NCBI GenBank assembly: GCA_015062235.1
Contig: SUUZ01000001.1
Location: forward strand, 62,001 to 126,000
Length of the DNA: 64,000 nucleotides
Direction: 5' to 3'
From: Alphaproteobacteria bacterium
GTDB lineage: Bacteria > Pseudomonadota > Alphaproteobacteria > RF32 > CAG-239
The first letter of the stretch is position 1; the number at the start of each line of letters is the position of its first letter. Below the pieces are notes generated by a model. The model was not told where the DNA came from. It was given only the letters and a program-made list of their open reading frames with translations, and made no database searches. A program made the translations under genes and the position numbers. Below, piece by piece: positions 10,675 through 22,740 of this stretch.

Positions 10675-11132
10675 TACATCCACTATCAGATGTTCAAAGC
10701 AATAATATTGGCGAAGGTACAAATATTTGGCAATTCTGTGTGGTTTTGCCTGATGCTAAAATTGGCAACAACTGTAATATCTGCTCACATTGTTTTATCG
10801 AAAATGATGTTGTTATTGGAAATAATGTAACAATTAAATGCGGTGTACAAATTTGGGATGGGATGCGTGTTGAAGATAATGTTTTTATCGGACCAAATGT
10901 TACATTTTGTAATGATAGATATCCTAAATCACGTAACAAAGACTGGAAGCTTGAACCTGTAATTATAAAAAAAGGAGCATCTATAGGCGCAAATGCAACA
11001 ATACTTCCAGGAGTAACTATAGGTGAAAATGCAATTGTCGGTGCCGGTAGTGTTGTAACAAAAGATGTAGAAGCAAACTCTATCATCGTTGGAAATCCAG
11101 CTAAATTATTAAAAAAAGGGGATAAATTTTGA
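10671..11132 (+). CDS. Left-handed beta-helix (hexapeptide) N-acetyltransferase, FdtC/QdtC-like
   Basis: Hexapeptide repeats, [49 protein letters not shown]; between ketoisomerase and aminotransferase. Confidence 0.87.
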   Translation: MIHPLSDVQSNNIGEGTNIWQFCVVLPDAKIGNNCNICSHCFIENDVVIGNNVTIKCGVQIWDGMRVEDNVFIGPNVTFCNDRYPKSRNKDWKLEPVIIKKGASIGANATILPGVTIGENAIVGAGSVVTKDVEANSIIVGNPAKLLKKGDKF

Positions 11133-12217
11133 AAATAAAATTTCTTGATTTAGAAAAAATAAACAATCGTTTCAGAAGCGAAATTGACCAACGTATCAAA
11201 AACATACTTGATTGTGGTTGGTATCTGCAAGGTAAAGAAAACGAAGTTTTTGCTAAAAATTTTGCTTCTTATTGCGGAACAAAATATGCTGTTGGTGTTG
11301 CCAATGGACTAGATGCTCTTCGCTTAATTATCAATGCTTACGGCTTTGGTGCGGGAGATGAAATAATTGTTCCCGCAAACACGTTTATCGCGACTATTTT
11401 AGCGATTTCAGATAATGGCTGTACTCCTGTTTTGATTGAACCTGATATTAATACATACAATATAAATCCCAATTTAATTGAAGAAAAAATCACTTCTAAA
11501 ACAAAAGCTATTATGGTTGTTCATTTGTATGGTCAAGCAGTTCAAATGGATAAAATACGGGAAATTGCAAAAAAATACAACTTAAAAGTTATTGAAGATG
11601 CTGCTCAAGCACATGGTGCTTATTATGAAAATAAACGAGTTGGTAATTTAGGAGACGCTGCCGCATTTAGCTTTTATCCTGGAAAAAATCTTGGTTGTAT
11701 GGGTGATGGTGGAGCTGTTGTTACTAATGATGAAACTCTTTATAACAAAGTAAAAGCTTTGGCTAACTATGGCTCTGATTATAAATATCATCATATTTAC
11801 AAAGGACTTAATTCTCGACTTGATGAAATGCAAGCCGCTATTTTAGATATCAAATTAAAACATCTTGATGATGATAATACAAGAAGACGTCAAATTGCTA
11901 AATATTATCGTGAAAACATCAAAAACCCAAAGATTATACTTCCGCAAACTTATAATGAAGAATCTCATGTTTGGCATGTTTTTGTGGTTAGATGTGAAGA
12001 TAGAGAAAGCTTACAAAAATATCTTGAAGCAAACGGTATTCAAACAAATATTCATTACCCTACCCCACCACACAAACAAGATGCTTATAAAGAGCTGGAA
12101 AATTTAAAGCTACCAATTACAGAACAAATACACCAACAAGTTGTGTCTTTACCTATTAGTCCTGTATTAACAGACGAAGAAGTTAAAAAAATCGTGGAGA
12201 TTATGAATGAATGGTAA
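11129..12217 (+). CDS. DegT/DnrJ/EryC1/StrS sugar aminotransferase (FdtB/QdtB-like)
   Basis: [39 protein letters not shown] ... [47 protein letters not shown]. Confidence 0.92.
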   Translation: MKIKFLDLEKINNRFRSEIDQRIKNILDCGWYLQGKENEVFAKNFASYCGTKYAVGVANGLDALRLIINAYGFGAGDEIIVPANTFIATILAISDNGCTPVLIEPDINTYNINPNLIEEKITSKTKAIMVVHLYGQAVQMDKIREIAKKYNLKVIEDAAQAHGAYYENKRVGNLGDAAAFSFYPGKNLGCMGDGGAVVTNDETLYNKVKALANYGSDYKYHHIYKGLNSRLDEMQAAILDIKLKHLDDDNTRRRQIAKYYRENIKNPKIILPQTYNEESHVWHVFVVRCEDRESLQKYLEANGIQTNIHYPTPPHKQDAYKELENLKLPITEQIHQQVVSLPISPVLTDEEVKKIVEIMNEW

Positions 12218-12857
12218 ATTAAAATATGATTTAGTATTTTCTTTAGGTGAGGCCTGTTCATGTACACAAGCTTTAAGAAGTTCAAATCTACAATATGCCT
12301 CTTATCCTTTAGACTGGTTATTTGGAAGTGATTTTAATGGAAGAATGGATATTTTAGTTTCTGATTTTAATAAATTTATTGAACAATCAGACTTGCAGTA
12401 TTCGTATTCTGAGAGAAGTATTTCATGTGATGCGTATTTAAACAATAAAAATCAAATAACATTTAATCATGATTTTCCAGCAGGAATTTCTCTAGAAGAA
12501 TCATATCCAATGGTTGCTGAAAAATATCAACGTCGTATCAATCGATTGTTAGACAATATAAAAAATGCTGATTCAGTACTTATCGTTTATATAGAAATAC
12601 CAAATAACGAAAATCATACTTCTGATAAAGACATTATTTGTGGTTGGGAAAAGATTAAAGAAAAATATTTTAATAAAAAAATTGATCTTCTTTATTTCAT
12701 GAATGACACGACTTTACCACCTAAAAGTGTAAAAAAAGAAAATATTACCTCGAATATTACAAAGGTTACAGCTAACTATAAAAATCAAGCACCTAATGTT
12801 GTACCATACGCTGTAGATAATGATGTATTAAAAAGAGTGTTAAAACAATGCAAATAG
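12207..12857 (+). CDS. DUF1796-like putative papain-like cysteine peptidase, glycan-cluster associated
   Basis: [33 protein letters not shown] is characteristic of this family; overlaps upstream aminotransferase. Confidence 0.65.
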   Translation: MNGKLKYDLVFSLGEACSCTQALRSSNLQYASYPLDWLFGSDFNGRMDILVSDFNKFIEQSDLQYSYSERSISCDAYLNNKNQITFNHDFPAGISLEESYPMVAEKYQRRINRLLDNIKNADSVLIVYIEIPNNENHTSDKDIICGWEKIKEKYFNKKIDLLYFMNDTTLPPKSVKKENITSNITKVTANYKNQAPNVVPYAVDNDVLKRVLKQCK

Positions 12858-13485
12858 AGATATTATTTTATTATGTGAGAATGATTTATGCAAATATGTA
12901 GAAATACCCGATTTCATAATGGAAAAAAGAAACAAAGGTCTTATTGGAGATGCTCATTTTTCTGATTATATTCGTCTTTGTTTATTATATAAATATGGAG
13001 GAACTTGGATTGATGCAACCATCCTTATGACAGATAAAATGCCTAATTATGTTTATGATTCTGATTTTTTCTGTTTTCACACAAATCTAAATATATTAGG
13101 AGGTGCTGAGATTGTTGTGGCTTGCAATTCATTCTTTAGCTGTAAAAAACCTGGCAATCCAATAGTTTGGTATATGTTACAATTTCTTAATGAATATTGG
13201 AAAAATGAAGATATAGCTATTCATTATAGTTTCTTTCATGTGATAATGCAATTAGTTGTTTCTAAAAATGAATTATGTAAGCAAGAGTGGAAGAAATCCC
13301 CCTACTATAGTGAGACACCATTTCATGTATTACAATCTGAATTATTTGAACCTTATTCACAAAAACGTTGGAAACAAATTGTTGATATGTCACCTTTACA
13401 TAAATTATCACGAGTATTTCTTTATGATAAAGATAAACACAAAGGTTCATACTTAGAATATATCATAAAAAAATTAAATAGGTAA
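12844..13485 (+). pseudogene. 5'-truncated capsular polysaccharide synthesis-type glycosyltransferase (Caps_synth-like)
   Basis: [58 protein letters not shown]. Recognisable sequence continues upstream of the first ATG (12919) to a stop at 12841-12843 with no start codon, and the N-terminal region is absent. Confidence 0.6.
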
Positions 13486-13492
13486 CATTAAG

Positions 13493-14461
13493 ATGTCTAA
13501 TCCTTTAGTTTCAGTTATCATCCCAGCATACAATCACGAAAACTATGCTCAAGATACTATAAAATCAATAATAGCTCAAACTTATCAAAATATTGAGCTT
13601 ATTATTATTGATGATGGTTCAAAAGATTCTACTTGGACAAAGATTAATGAACTCAAAACCGAATGTGAGAAACGTTTTAGTAGAATATGTTTCAAAACCA
13701 AAGCTAATGGTGGAACTTGCGAAACCTTAAATATGTTGCTAGATTTAGCTAAAGGCAAATTTATCTATTTAATAGCTTCTGATGACTTGGCTAAACCACA
13801 GGCTATTGAAAAAGAAATTGCCTTTTTAGAAAACAATCCTCAATACGTCCTAGCCGTTGGAGACAACGAACTTATAAATGCGCAATCAAACCCAATCGGT
13901 TGGAATGAAAAACAAACCTCTTGTTCTTTAGCTTCTGCAAAATATAAAACTTTTGGCGAGTTTTTAAAAGAAAACAACCAAGACGTTAACTTTTATTCAG
14001 ACGAATTTGGTCAATATAAAACTTTTGTAACCAAAAATTATGTTCCCAATGGGTATTTAGTAAAAACTAACGCCATAAAATCTATTGGTGGTTTTACAAA
14101 GGAAGCCCCTCTAGAAGATTGGTATCTTATGTTACAATTATCAAAAATAGGTAAGTTCAAATATCTTGATGAAGTACTATTTTCTTATCGTTGGCACGAC
14201 ACAAACACCGTAAAAAATAAAAAACGTATGAACGAAATTTCTTTCAAAACAATGATGTATGAACAAAAATTAGTTAGTCGCCAAGGAAATGAACATTGGC
14301 AAGATATCTATTTGCGCCAAATTTCACAAATTAAAACAAAATTCAAAATTGGTAATATTATTGAATATTATACTCAGCGCAATTTACAATGGAAAAAATA
14401 TATTTTATCAATTTTTGGAAGAAAGTTTGTTGTTAGAAAAAAGAAAATAAAACAACCATAG
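13493..14461 (+). CDS. Glycosyltransferase family 2
   Basis: PLVSVIIPAYNHENYAQDTIKSIIAQTYQNIELIIIDDGSKDST ... YLIASDDLAKPQAIEKEIAFL. Confidence 0.92.
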   Translation: MSNPLVSVIIPAYNHENYAQDTIKSIIAQTYQNIELIIIDDGSKDSTWTKINELKTECEKRFSRICFKTKANGGTCETLNMLLDLAKGKFIYLIASDDLAKPQAIEKEIAFLENNPQYVLAVGDNELINAQSNPIGWNEKQTSCSLASAKYKTFGEFLKENNQDVNFYSDEFGQYKTFVTKNYVPNGYLVKTNAIKSIGGFTKEAPLEDWYLMLQLSKIGKFKYLDEVLFSYRWHDTNTVKNKKRMNEISFKTMMYEQKLVSRQGNEHWQDIYLRQISQIKTKFKIGNIIEYYTQRNLQWKKYILSIFGRKFVVRKKKIKQP

Positions 14462-14607
14462 CGTGCAAAAGATAAATAAACCGCCCCTATTTGCAAAATT
14501 TTCAAAAATAACAATAGCTTGTATAACTACCAAATTTCCCCTTGAAAATAAATATAAATTAAATATTATATAGCTGACTAATTTTTTAACAACTATAGGA
14601 GGCTACA

Positions 14608-15150
14608 ATAGCACGAGAGTATAATAATGCGCCAGTACGCGAAGAAGACGGACCACGCATAAATGAAGAAATCAGAGTAAGAGAAGTACGATTAATTGAT
14701 GAAACTGGCGAAAACAGAGGTGTTGTCTCTATTCAAGAGGCCCTACAAATAGCTGATGATGCTGGCTTGGATTTGATTGAAATATCCCCCCAAGCGACCC
14801 CTCCTGTATGTAAGGTTCTCGACTACGGCAAATATAAATACGAAATGCAAAAACGTAAGGCCGAAGCCAAAAAGAATCAAAAAGTTGTTGAAATCAAAGA
14901 ACTTAAACTTCGCCCAATGATTGAAACTCATGATTATGAAGTAAAAATTAAACAAGCTAAAAAGTTTTTATCCGAAGGTAACAAAGTAAAGTTTACTATG
15001 CGTTATAAAGGACGCGAGATGAGCGCTAACAATCTAGGTAAAGAAATTTTAGACCGTATTGTTGAAGATTTGGAAGGATTAATCAAAGTTGATCAAGCCC
15101 CAAAACTAGAGGGCAAACAAATGATGATGATTGTAAGTCCAGAAAAATAA
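14608..15150 (+). CDS. infC: Translation initiation factor IF-3, start codon ATA
   Basis: Open frame from ATA at 14608 (AGGAGG at 14597-14602, 5 nt spacing) gives (M)AREYNNAPVREEDGPRINEEIRVREVRLIDETGENRGVVSIQEALQIADDAGLDLIEISPQA. The track ORF (TTG 14767) lacks the first 53 residues. Confidence 0.92.
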   Translation: MAREYNNAPVREEDGPRINEEIRVREVRLIDETGENRGVVSIQEALQIADDAGLDLIEISPQATPPVCKVLDYGKYKYEMQKRKAEAKKNQKVVEIKELKLRPMIETHDYEVKIKQAKKFLSEGNKVKFTMRYKGREMSANNLGKEILDRIVEDLEGLIKVDQAPKLEGKQMMMIVSPEK

Positions 15151-15164
15151 ACTATTCAAAAAAT

Positions 15165-15193
15165 AAAAACTCAGGTTACACACCTGAGTTTTT
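15165..15193 (+). terminator. Terminator after infC
   Basis: AAAAACTCAGGTTACACACCTGAGTTTTT. Confidence 0.88.
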
Positions 15194-15250
15194 ATTTATA
15201 CCTCTTCTTATTCAATTAATAATATTCTTAAAACCTATAATTTTTTGTAG

Positions 15251-17371
<2,121 letters not shown>

Positions 17372-17454
17372 TTTTTGCTAACAAAAACAACAAATAAATA
17401 TTGACTTTTGCCATTTTAATAAATAGATTATCCCCACATTAAAATTTTAAATAT

Positions 17455-18006
17455 ATGGATATGTCTAATATTTTGCACTTACCCAGCGAGGCTGAGAAGT
17501 GCGCCTTCTTTGAAAAGGTTTTCAAAGAGCACAAGGTTGCTATGGTTAGCGCTGATTGCGTTGTTAAGGTTTCATCAAAATATCCTTTTTGGTTTCGCCA
17601 AACCATCGATAAGGTATTCTTAACAGACGAATGTTGCGGTTACCAGATTGGCAATTTTGCTATTGTTTGGAAAGGACGGAGCAACATTCCGCTTTTTATT
17701 GCTGAATGTTCGCAGCCTTTTGAGCTGTTCTCTTGCGGAAAATACAACTTTTTGTTGCGCAAGAAGTGTGCTGATGATACCCATTGTTTTGAGCGCTACA
17801 TTTGGTTGCCCTCAGAAGAATGTTATCAGGTCGAGAAATACGAACCAGACCTTGTGCCTGAAGAGTTTGCTACAGCTAAGCGCTTTAACAAACATCATGG
17901 TCAAGAACACGAACTGCGCCGTATGTATCCACTTGATGATCCCGAAACCAAATCAGATGATAATCGCATATTTCACGATTTCATCGCAAAGTATTGGCAA
18001 GAGTAA
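17455..18006 (+). CDS. Hypothetical protein (orphan)
   Basis: 183 aa ORF, own promoter-like TTGACT-N17-TAGATT and downstream terminator; no recognised domain. Confidence 0.7.
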   Translation: MDMSNILHLPSEAEKCAFFEKVFKEHKVAMVSADCVVKVSSKYPFWFRQTIDKVFLTDECCGYQIGNFAIVWKGRSNIPLFIAECSQPFELFSCGKYNFLLRKKCADDTHCFERYIWLPSEECYQVEKYEPDLVPEEFATAKRFNKHHGQEHELRRMYPLDDPETKSDDNRIFHDFIAKYWQE

Positions 18007-18011
18007 TTCTG

Positions 18012-18057
18012 ACGCAGGCTTCATCTATCTCAACAGATAGATTGCCTGCGTTTTTTA
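18012..18057 (+). terminator. Terminator after orphan gene 17455-18006
   Basis: ACGCAGGC ... GCCTGCGTTTTTTATT hairpin. Confidence 0.8.
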
Positions 18058-18777
18058 TTCTACATCAAGAAAAAAGAACTCATAAGCCTTAGCTGATAAC
18101 ACATTGAAATAAACCATAACTGGAGCCAAAACAACAAGTGTAATATAATCATTTGCTCCAAATTTTAGAATGAGCCATCTTAAAATAGCAACACTAAAAT
18201 TAGTTATAACTGCAATCAATAAAAATTCCTTATAATTTCCTCTTGTTTTATTCCACGCTAACCTTAGCGAGCCTGAACGTCCTGCTAAAGCAGATATCCA
18301 AGCCAAAAATGGACGATATACAATCAACGGTGATAATAAAATAAATACCAAATCAGCCAATAAAATAAGCATCCCTTCCTGCTCAAAATCACCTTGCAGA
18401 AAACGGGCATACCCCTCATTAAACTCTGGCGACAAATTAAAAAACAAAGGGACAATAGGCAAAACAATCAAAACAGATGCTATTGCAACTGATAAAACAA
18501 CAATCTTAGTAGATGGAACTAACGAATAAAAAAAGGCTTTAAAGTCAAAATACGGCTTACGCTTTAGGTAATAGCGGAAAAACATTCCCCATAAAATATA
18601 CATTAAAAATAAAATAGGCCAAAAGAAAAAACTCTTCCAACTAAACAGAGCCATAGCCGAAACAAAATAAGCTACAGCAACAAAGAAAGATGTACGTTGC
18701 CAACTATCTAAACAATATTGCCATGAAGCAACTAAAATATCTTTAAGAGGAAGCTTTCTTATATTACTTTCAATCAT
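18055..18777 (-). CDS. Hypothetical multi-pass membrane protein
   Basis: 240 aa with several hydrophobic segments; no recognised family. Confidence 0.7.
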   Translation of the reverse strand: MIESNIRKLPLKDILVASWQYCLDSWQRTSFFVAVAYFVSAMALFSWKSFFFWPILFLMYILWGMFFRYYLKRKPYFDFKAFFYSLVPSTKIVVLSVAIASVLIVLPIVPLFFNLSPEFNEGYARFLQGDFEQEGMLILLADLVFILLSPLIVYRPFLAWISALAGRSGSLRLAWNKTRGNYKEFLLIAVITNFSVAILRWLILKFGANDYITLVVLAPVMVYFNVLSAKAYEFFFLDVE

Positions 18778-18841
18778 TTATAATTCTCTTAATAAACCAT
18801 AACATAAATCATAATATAAGAAAACACACGAAATTAACAAT

Positions 18842-18882
18842 AAAAAAAGGATTCTATTCCACATGGGAAAGAATCCTTTTTT
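18842..18882 (-). terminator. Terminator downstream of the CoaD-like/HD gene
   Basis: AAAAAAAGGATTCTATTCC...GGGAAAGAATCCTTTTTT inverted repeat. Confidence 0.75.
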
Positions 18883-18894
18883 AAGCATTGCTCT

Positions 18895-20088
18895 TTACAG
18901 TTTTTTTGATAACCAAAAATCCCGCTCTTTACGCATATTTTCTCGTGCTATAACTTCAAACCTTTCATAGAAATAGTTTGTAAGATAAATACGATTTTTT
19001 TCCAAAAAGCTGCTAAGCAACGTTATACGTCCCTTTACATACTCTTCGTAGCAAACAAGGTTTTCTTCATATTCTAACCTAACTTGCCATGCATAAGTAC
19101 CATAATTTTTGACATCACCCAAGATCAACAAATCAAGATCATGAATTAGCTCCAGATAAAAAGAATTATCTTTGTCATCTTTGATTTGTTCTTTATGATT
19201 GGTCGCTAAAATAAGCTTTTTAACCAAATCATAATTACCAAAGTTAAGCTTTAAGGCTACATCTTTTGCCATCTCTGCAGAAACATCTTCGTGACAACCT
19301 ACATCATGCCAAAAGATTGCCATTTGCATTTCTTTTTTGGGAAACCACTTATGAGGATTCATAACCTTAAATATCTTCAAAAAATTCAACATATATGCAA
19401 TATGTGAAAAATTATGATATTTTTGTTTACGATAAGTCTTAACTAAATCCGCACAATGTGTACGTTTTCCTGAGGTTATACTGCTATATTCCCCTTGTTT
19501 CAGCATCAACTCACATAAAAAGTTATGAACACTAGGCGATACATATCTCTTTGCTGCAATATACTCGCCCTGCTTCAGTAAATTTTTAACTGCTGTTGAC
19601 GAAACATAGGTCAAATCAGCCTTTGAAACTGGAAAGGTTACTGTCTGCAACTCATAACCACGAATTTCACATAACTCACGATTTATATGAGCTAACTGCA
19701 TTTCCGCATCATGATCACCAACTAAACGCTCTCCCCTTACTAAAACGCTAGCCTCATTAGCTATCGCCGCATCAATGGTCAAACCACTGTAAGTAATAAT
19801 GTCAATACATTCAGGACAATATATCAGCCTTTCAGCAGCTATCTGTTCTGTAATAGAAAAATCTTTTCCTATCAACTCCCGATGTTTAAACATACTCACA
19901 AAGTCAGCTAAAGACGCTTTAATCAATCTAACACACTGCTCTGCGGTCAAAAAAGCCTCTTTATCAGGATTTACCCCTACTCCAACAATAACTTTGTCAT
20001 ACATAGCTATTGCGTGGCATAAACATACTCTATGCCCCTCAGTAAACGGATTAAAACTTCCGCCATAAAAAGCTACTCTTAAATTCAT
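18895..20088 (-). CDS. Fusion: CoaD-like nucleotidyltransferase plus C-terminal HD-superfamily phosphohydrolase-like domain
   Basis: N-term YGGSFNPFTEGH ... VLVRGERLVGDHDAEMQLAHINREL ... YVSSTAVKNLL (CoaD-like). C-term KYHNFSHIAYML ... AIFWHDVGCHEDVSAEMAKDVAL ... ELIHDLDLLILG. Confidence 0.8.
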   Translation of the reverse strand: MNLRVAFYGGSFNPFTEGHRVCLCHAIAMYDKVIVGVGVNPDKEAFLTAEQCVRLIKASLADFVSMFKHRELIGKDFSITEQIAAERLIYCPECIDIITYSGLTIDAAIANEASVLVRGERLVGDHDAEMQLAHINRELCEIRGYELQTVTFPVSKADLTYVSSTAVKNLLKQGEYIAAKRYVSPSVHNFLCELMLKQGEYSSITSGKRTHCADLVKTYRKQKYHNFSHIAYMLNFLKIFKVMNPHKWFPKKEMQMAIFWHDVGCHEDVSAEMAKDVALKLNFGNYDLVKKLILATNHKEQIKDDKDNSFYLELIHDLDLLILGDVKNYGTYAWQVRLEYEENLVCYEEYVKGRITLLSSFLEKNRIYLTNYFYERFEVIARENMRKERDFWLSKKL

Positions 20089-20167
20089 ACTAATAAATAT
20101 TAATGATTAAACATACTTCTTAAATAAATATGCTATCACTCTATCAAATTACGACATTTTGTCAAAC

Positions 20168-20204
20168 AAAAATCCTGCCTCAAAAATTTTAAGGCAGGAC
20201 TTTA
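20168..20204 (-). terminator. Terminator downstream of rplL
   Basis: TCCTGCCT-N11-AGGCAGGA stem. Confidence 0.75.
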
Positions 20205-20229
20205 ATTGTGCGAAGATACTAAATTGAAA

Positions 20230-20604
20230 TTACTTCAATTCAACTTTAGCGCCAGCTTCTTCTAATTTCTTCTTCATTTCTTCAGCTTCAGCCTTAGCTA
20301 CGCCTTCTTTAATTGTCTTAGGAGCACCGTCTACCAAGTCTTTAGCTTCTTTCAAGCCCAAACCTGTGATAGCACGAACTTCTTTAATAACATTAATTTT
20401 ATTTGCACCAGCTTCAGCTAATACAACATCAAATTCATCTTTTTCTTCAGCGGCAGCAGCACCTGCAGCAGCACCACCTGCAGCAACAGCAACAGCAGCG
20501 GCAGCAGAAACACCCCATTTTTCTTCTAACATTTTTGACAAGTCAGCAGCTTCCATAACAGTCAAAGCTGACAATTCATCTACTAATTTGGCTAAATCGG
20601 CCAT
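20230..20604 (-). CDS. rplL: 50S ribosomal protein L7/L12
   Basis: Ala-rich hinge and [49 protein letters not shown]. Confidence 0.98.
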   Translation of the reverse strand: MADLAKLVDELSALTVMEAADLSKMLEEKWGVSAAAAVAVAAGGAAAGAAAAEEKDEFDVVLAEAGANKINVIKEVRAITGLGLKEAKDLVDGAPKTIKEGVAKAEAEEMKKKLEEAGAKVELK

Positions 20605-20676
20605 TTTTTTTCTCCAATATATTAAATTAACAAATTAAACTAAAATCAAGTTTTACTCATTATAAATACAAAACAA

Positions 20677-21153
20677 CTATTCTTTTTCGCTGTAAGCTTT
20701 TGTAACTCTTGCAAGTTGAGCACCAGGAGCTTGTAACAAACCAATAATTTTAGCTCTGAGTTCGTCCATAGAAGGAATGGAAGCCAAACGTTTGATTTCG
20801 TCAACAGACAAAACACCTGTACCCATACCACCACCGATAACCAACAATTTTTCGTTAGTTTTGGCAAATTCAACGCAAGCCTTACAAGCTGAGATAGGAT
20901 CATTTGCAAAAGCAATTGCAGTAGGACCTACAAACAAGTCAGCTAAAGCTTCAAATTTTGTACCTTTAAGAGCAAGACGTGTAATGCGATTTTTAGTAAC
21001 TCTAAAACCAGCACCAACTTTTCTGATATTGTCTCTGAGTTCAGAAACTTCTTCAACTGTCAAACCTTTGTAGTGAGATACTACAATAGTTTCAGCAGTA
21101 TTGAACAATTCATTAAGTTCAGCCAGCAATTGTGTTTTTTCTTCGCGGTTCAC
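20677..21153 (-). CDS. rplJ: 50S ribosomal protein L10
   Basis: MNREEKTQLLAELNELFNTAETIVVSHYKGLTVEEVSELRDNIRKVGAGFRVTKNRITRLAL. Confidence 0.97.
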   Translation of the reverse strand: MNREEKTQLLAELNELFNTAETIVVSHYKGLTVEEVSELRDNIRKVGAGFRVTKNRITRLALKGTKFEALADLFVGPTAIAFANDPISACKACVEFAKTNEKLLVIGGGMGTGVLSVDEIKRLASIPSMDELRAKIIGLLQAPGAQLARVTKAYSEKE

Positions 21154-21510
21154 TTATTGTCTCCAATTATCACATACGCAAAAACCGCATATGCTACTTT
21201 TCTAACATATCCGCCAAGACTTAAGATATAGAAGGAAGTATTTATTTCCTCCCAAACTACCCTCGACGGGACCCATTCTGCCCAGGAGAAAAAAATCGAT
21301 TTATAAAAAATCTCTCACTTACTCCGTCTATGCAAGATATTTAAGAACTTAAGATATTATCAAAACCTTTGATGGTTTCTCATTTTCTCCACTCGTCCAC
21401 TTGCAGTCTTGGACAGGTCGAACGACTCAAAACACCGTTCATTGAGACCTTTAATAATATTAAATCCCCACAATGTCAAGTGTTTATTTCAACGTTTTCA
21501 ATATTTAAAC
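21154..21510 (-). promoter_or_regulatory. Putative rplJL leader (L10-type structured 5' UTR)
   Basis: ~350 nt non-coding structured-looking leader directly upstream of rplJ, after the rplA terminator; contains CCTGGGCAGAATGGGTCCCGTCGAGGG on the minus strand. Confidence 0.55.
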
Positions 21511-21512
21511 TT

Positions 21513-21545
21513 AAAGATGCTCTCGGATTACCGAGAGCATCTTTT
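21513..21545 (-). terminator. Terminator between rplKA and rplJL
   Basis: AAAGATGCTCTCGG-ATTA-CCGAGAGCATCTTTT. Confidence 0.85.
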
Positions 21546-21559
21546 CCTTACATCCTCTA

Positions 21560-22240
21560 TTAAAGAGCGGTTGTATCAACCTTAACACCAACCCCCATAG
21601 TCGAGCTCAACGATACTTTCTTCATATAAGTACCTTTAGCTCCTGCAGGTTTAGCCTTGATGATAGCATCAATGAAAGCTTTTCCATTTTCATAGATTTG
21701 CTCTTCAGAGAAACTTGCCTTACCAATACCAGCATGAACGATACCGTTCTTTTCAACACGGTATTGAACTTCGCCAGCTTTGGCTTTTTTAACAGCAGCT
21801 TCAACATCAGCAGTAACAGTACCAAGTTTTGGGTTTGGCATCAAACCTTTTGGTCCTAATACACGAGCAACTTTACCAGCCATACCCATCATATCAGGTG
21901 TAGCAATCATACGATCAAAGTCTATTTTTCCTGCCAAGATTGAATCAATCAAGTTTTCAGCGCCAACAACATCTGCACCAGCAGCTTTAGCTTGATCAGC
22001 CTTTTCACCTTGAGCCAAAACAGCAACTCTAACTGTTTTACCTGTACCATGTGGCAAAGCACAAACACCGCGAACCATCTGGTCAGCATATTTCGGATCA
22101 ACACCAAGGTTAATAGCTATATCAATAGTTTCGTCAAATTTTGCTTTAGCATTTTCTTTAACGATTTTAACAGCATCCTTCAAAGAATAAACTTGATCCT
22201 TATCAAGATTTTTATAAGCATTTACAATTCTTTTACCCAT
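21560..22240 (-). CDS. rplA: 50S ribosomal protein L1
   Basis: [58 protein letters not shown]. Confidence 0.97.
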   Translation of the reverse strand: MGKRIVNAYKNLDKDQVYSLKDAVKIVKENAKAKFDETIDIAINLGVDPKYADQMVRGVCALPHGTGKTVRVAVLAQGEKADQAKAAGADVVGAENLIDSILAGKIDFDRMIATPDMMGMAGKVARVLGPKGLMPNPKLGTVTADVEAAVKKAKAGEVQYRVEKNGIVHAGIGKASFSEEQIYENGKAFIDAIIKAKPAGAKGTYMKKVSLSSTMGVGVKVDTTAL

Positions 22241-22244
22241 CTGC

Positions 22245-22682
22245 TTACTCCACAACTTTAATACCCATAGAAACAGCCTGACCTTTAACCATATTCATTG
22301 CAGATTCAACTGTGGAACAGTTCAAATCTGGCAATTTAGCTTCAGCTATTTCTTTAACTTGAGCCATTGTAATTTGACCAGCAACAACTTTACCTGGTTC
22401 TTTAGAAGCAGAACTAATCCCTGCAGCCTTTTTTAAATAATAAGCAACTGGAGGAAGCTTTGTTACAAATGTAAAAGACTTATCTTCAAAAGCTGTAATA
22501 ACAACAGGAACAGGAATACCTGGTTCCAATTTTTGAGTAGCAGCATTGAAAGCTTTACAAAATTCCATAATATTCAAGCCTTTTTGACCCAAAGCAGGAC
22601 CAACTGGAGGAGATGGATTAGCCTTACCTGCAGGAATCTGAAGCTTGATTAAACCTAAAATTTTTTTCTTAGACTTAGCCAT
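22245..22682 (-). CDS. rplK: 50S ribosomal protein L11
   Basis: [49 protein letters not shown]. Confidence 0.97.
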   Translation of the reverse strand: MAKSKKKILGLIKLQIPAGKANPSPPVGPALGQKGLNIMEFCKAFNAATQKLEPGIPVPVVITAFEDKSFTFVTKLPPVAYYLKKAAGISSASKEPGKVVAGQITMAQVKEIAEAKLPDLNCSTVESAMNMVKGQAVSMGIKVVE

Positions 22683-22703
22683 TTTCATTACCTTTTTGTT
22701 AGG

Positions 22704-22740
22704 TTTCGTGGTACGAACCAATGGCTGGCCTCCCACGAAA
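22704..22740 (-). promoter_or_regulatory. Hairpin in rplK leader, candidate L1-binding autoregulatory site
   Basis: TTTCGTGG ... CCACGAAA 8 bp perfect stem with purine-rich internal region, just upstream of rplK. Confidence 0.45.

Noticed and set aside
10694-11086. 130 aa minus-strand ORF
   Set aside because: Antisense shadow of the hexapeptide acetyltransferase gene.
17648-18040. 130 aa plus-strand ORF
   Set aside because: Out-of-frame overlap with 17455-18006 and runs into its terminator.
20366-20638. Ala-rich plus-strand ORF
   Set aside because: Antisense of the Ala-rich rplL hinge region.
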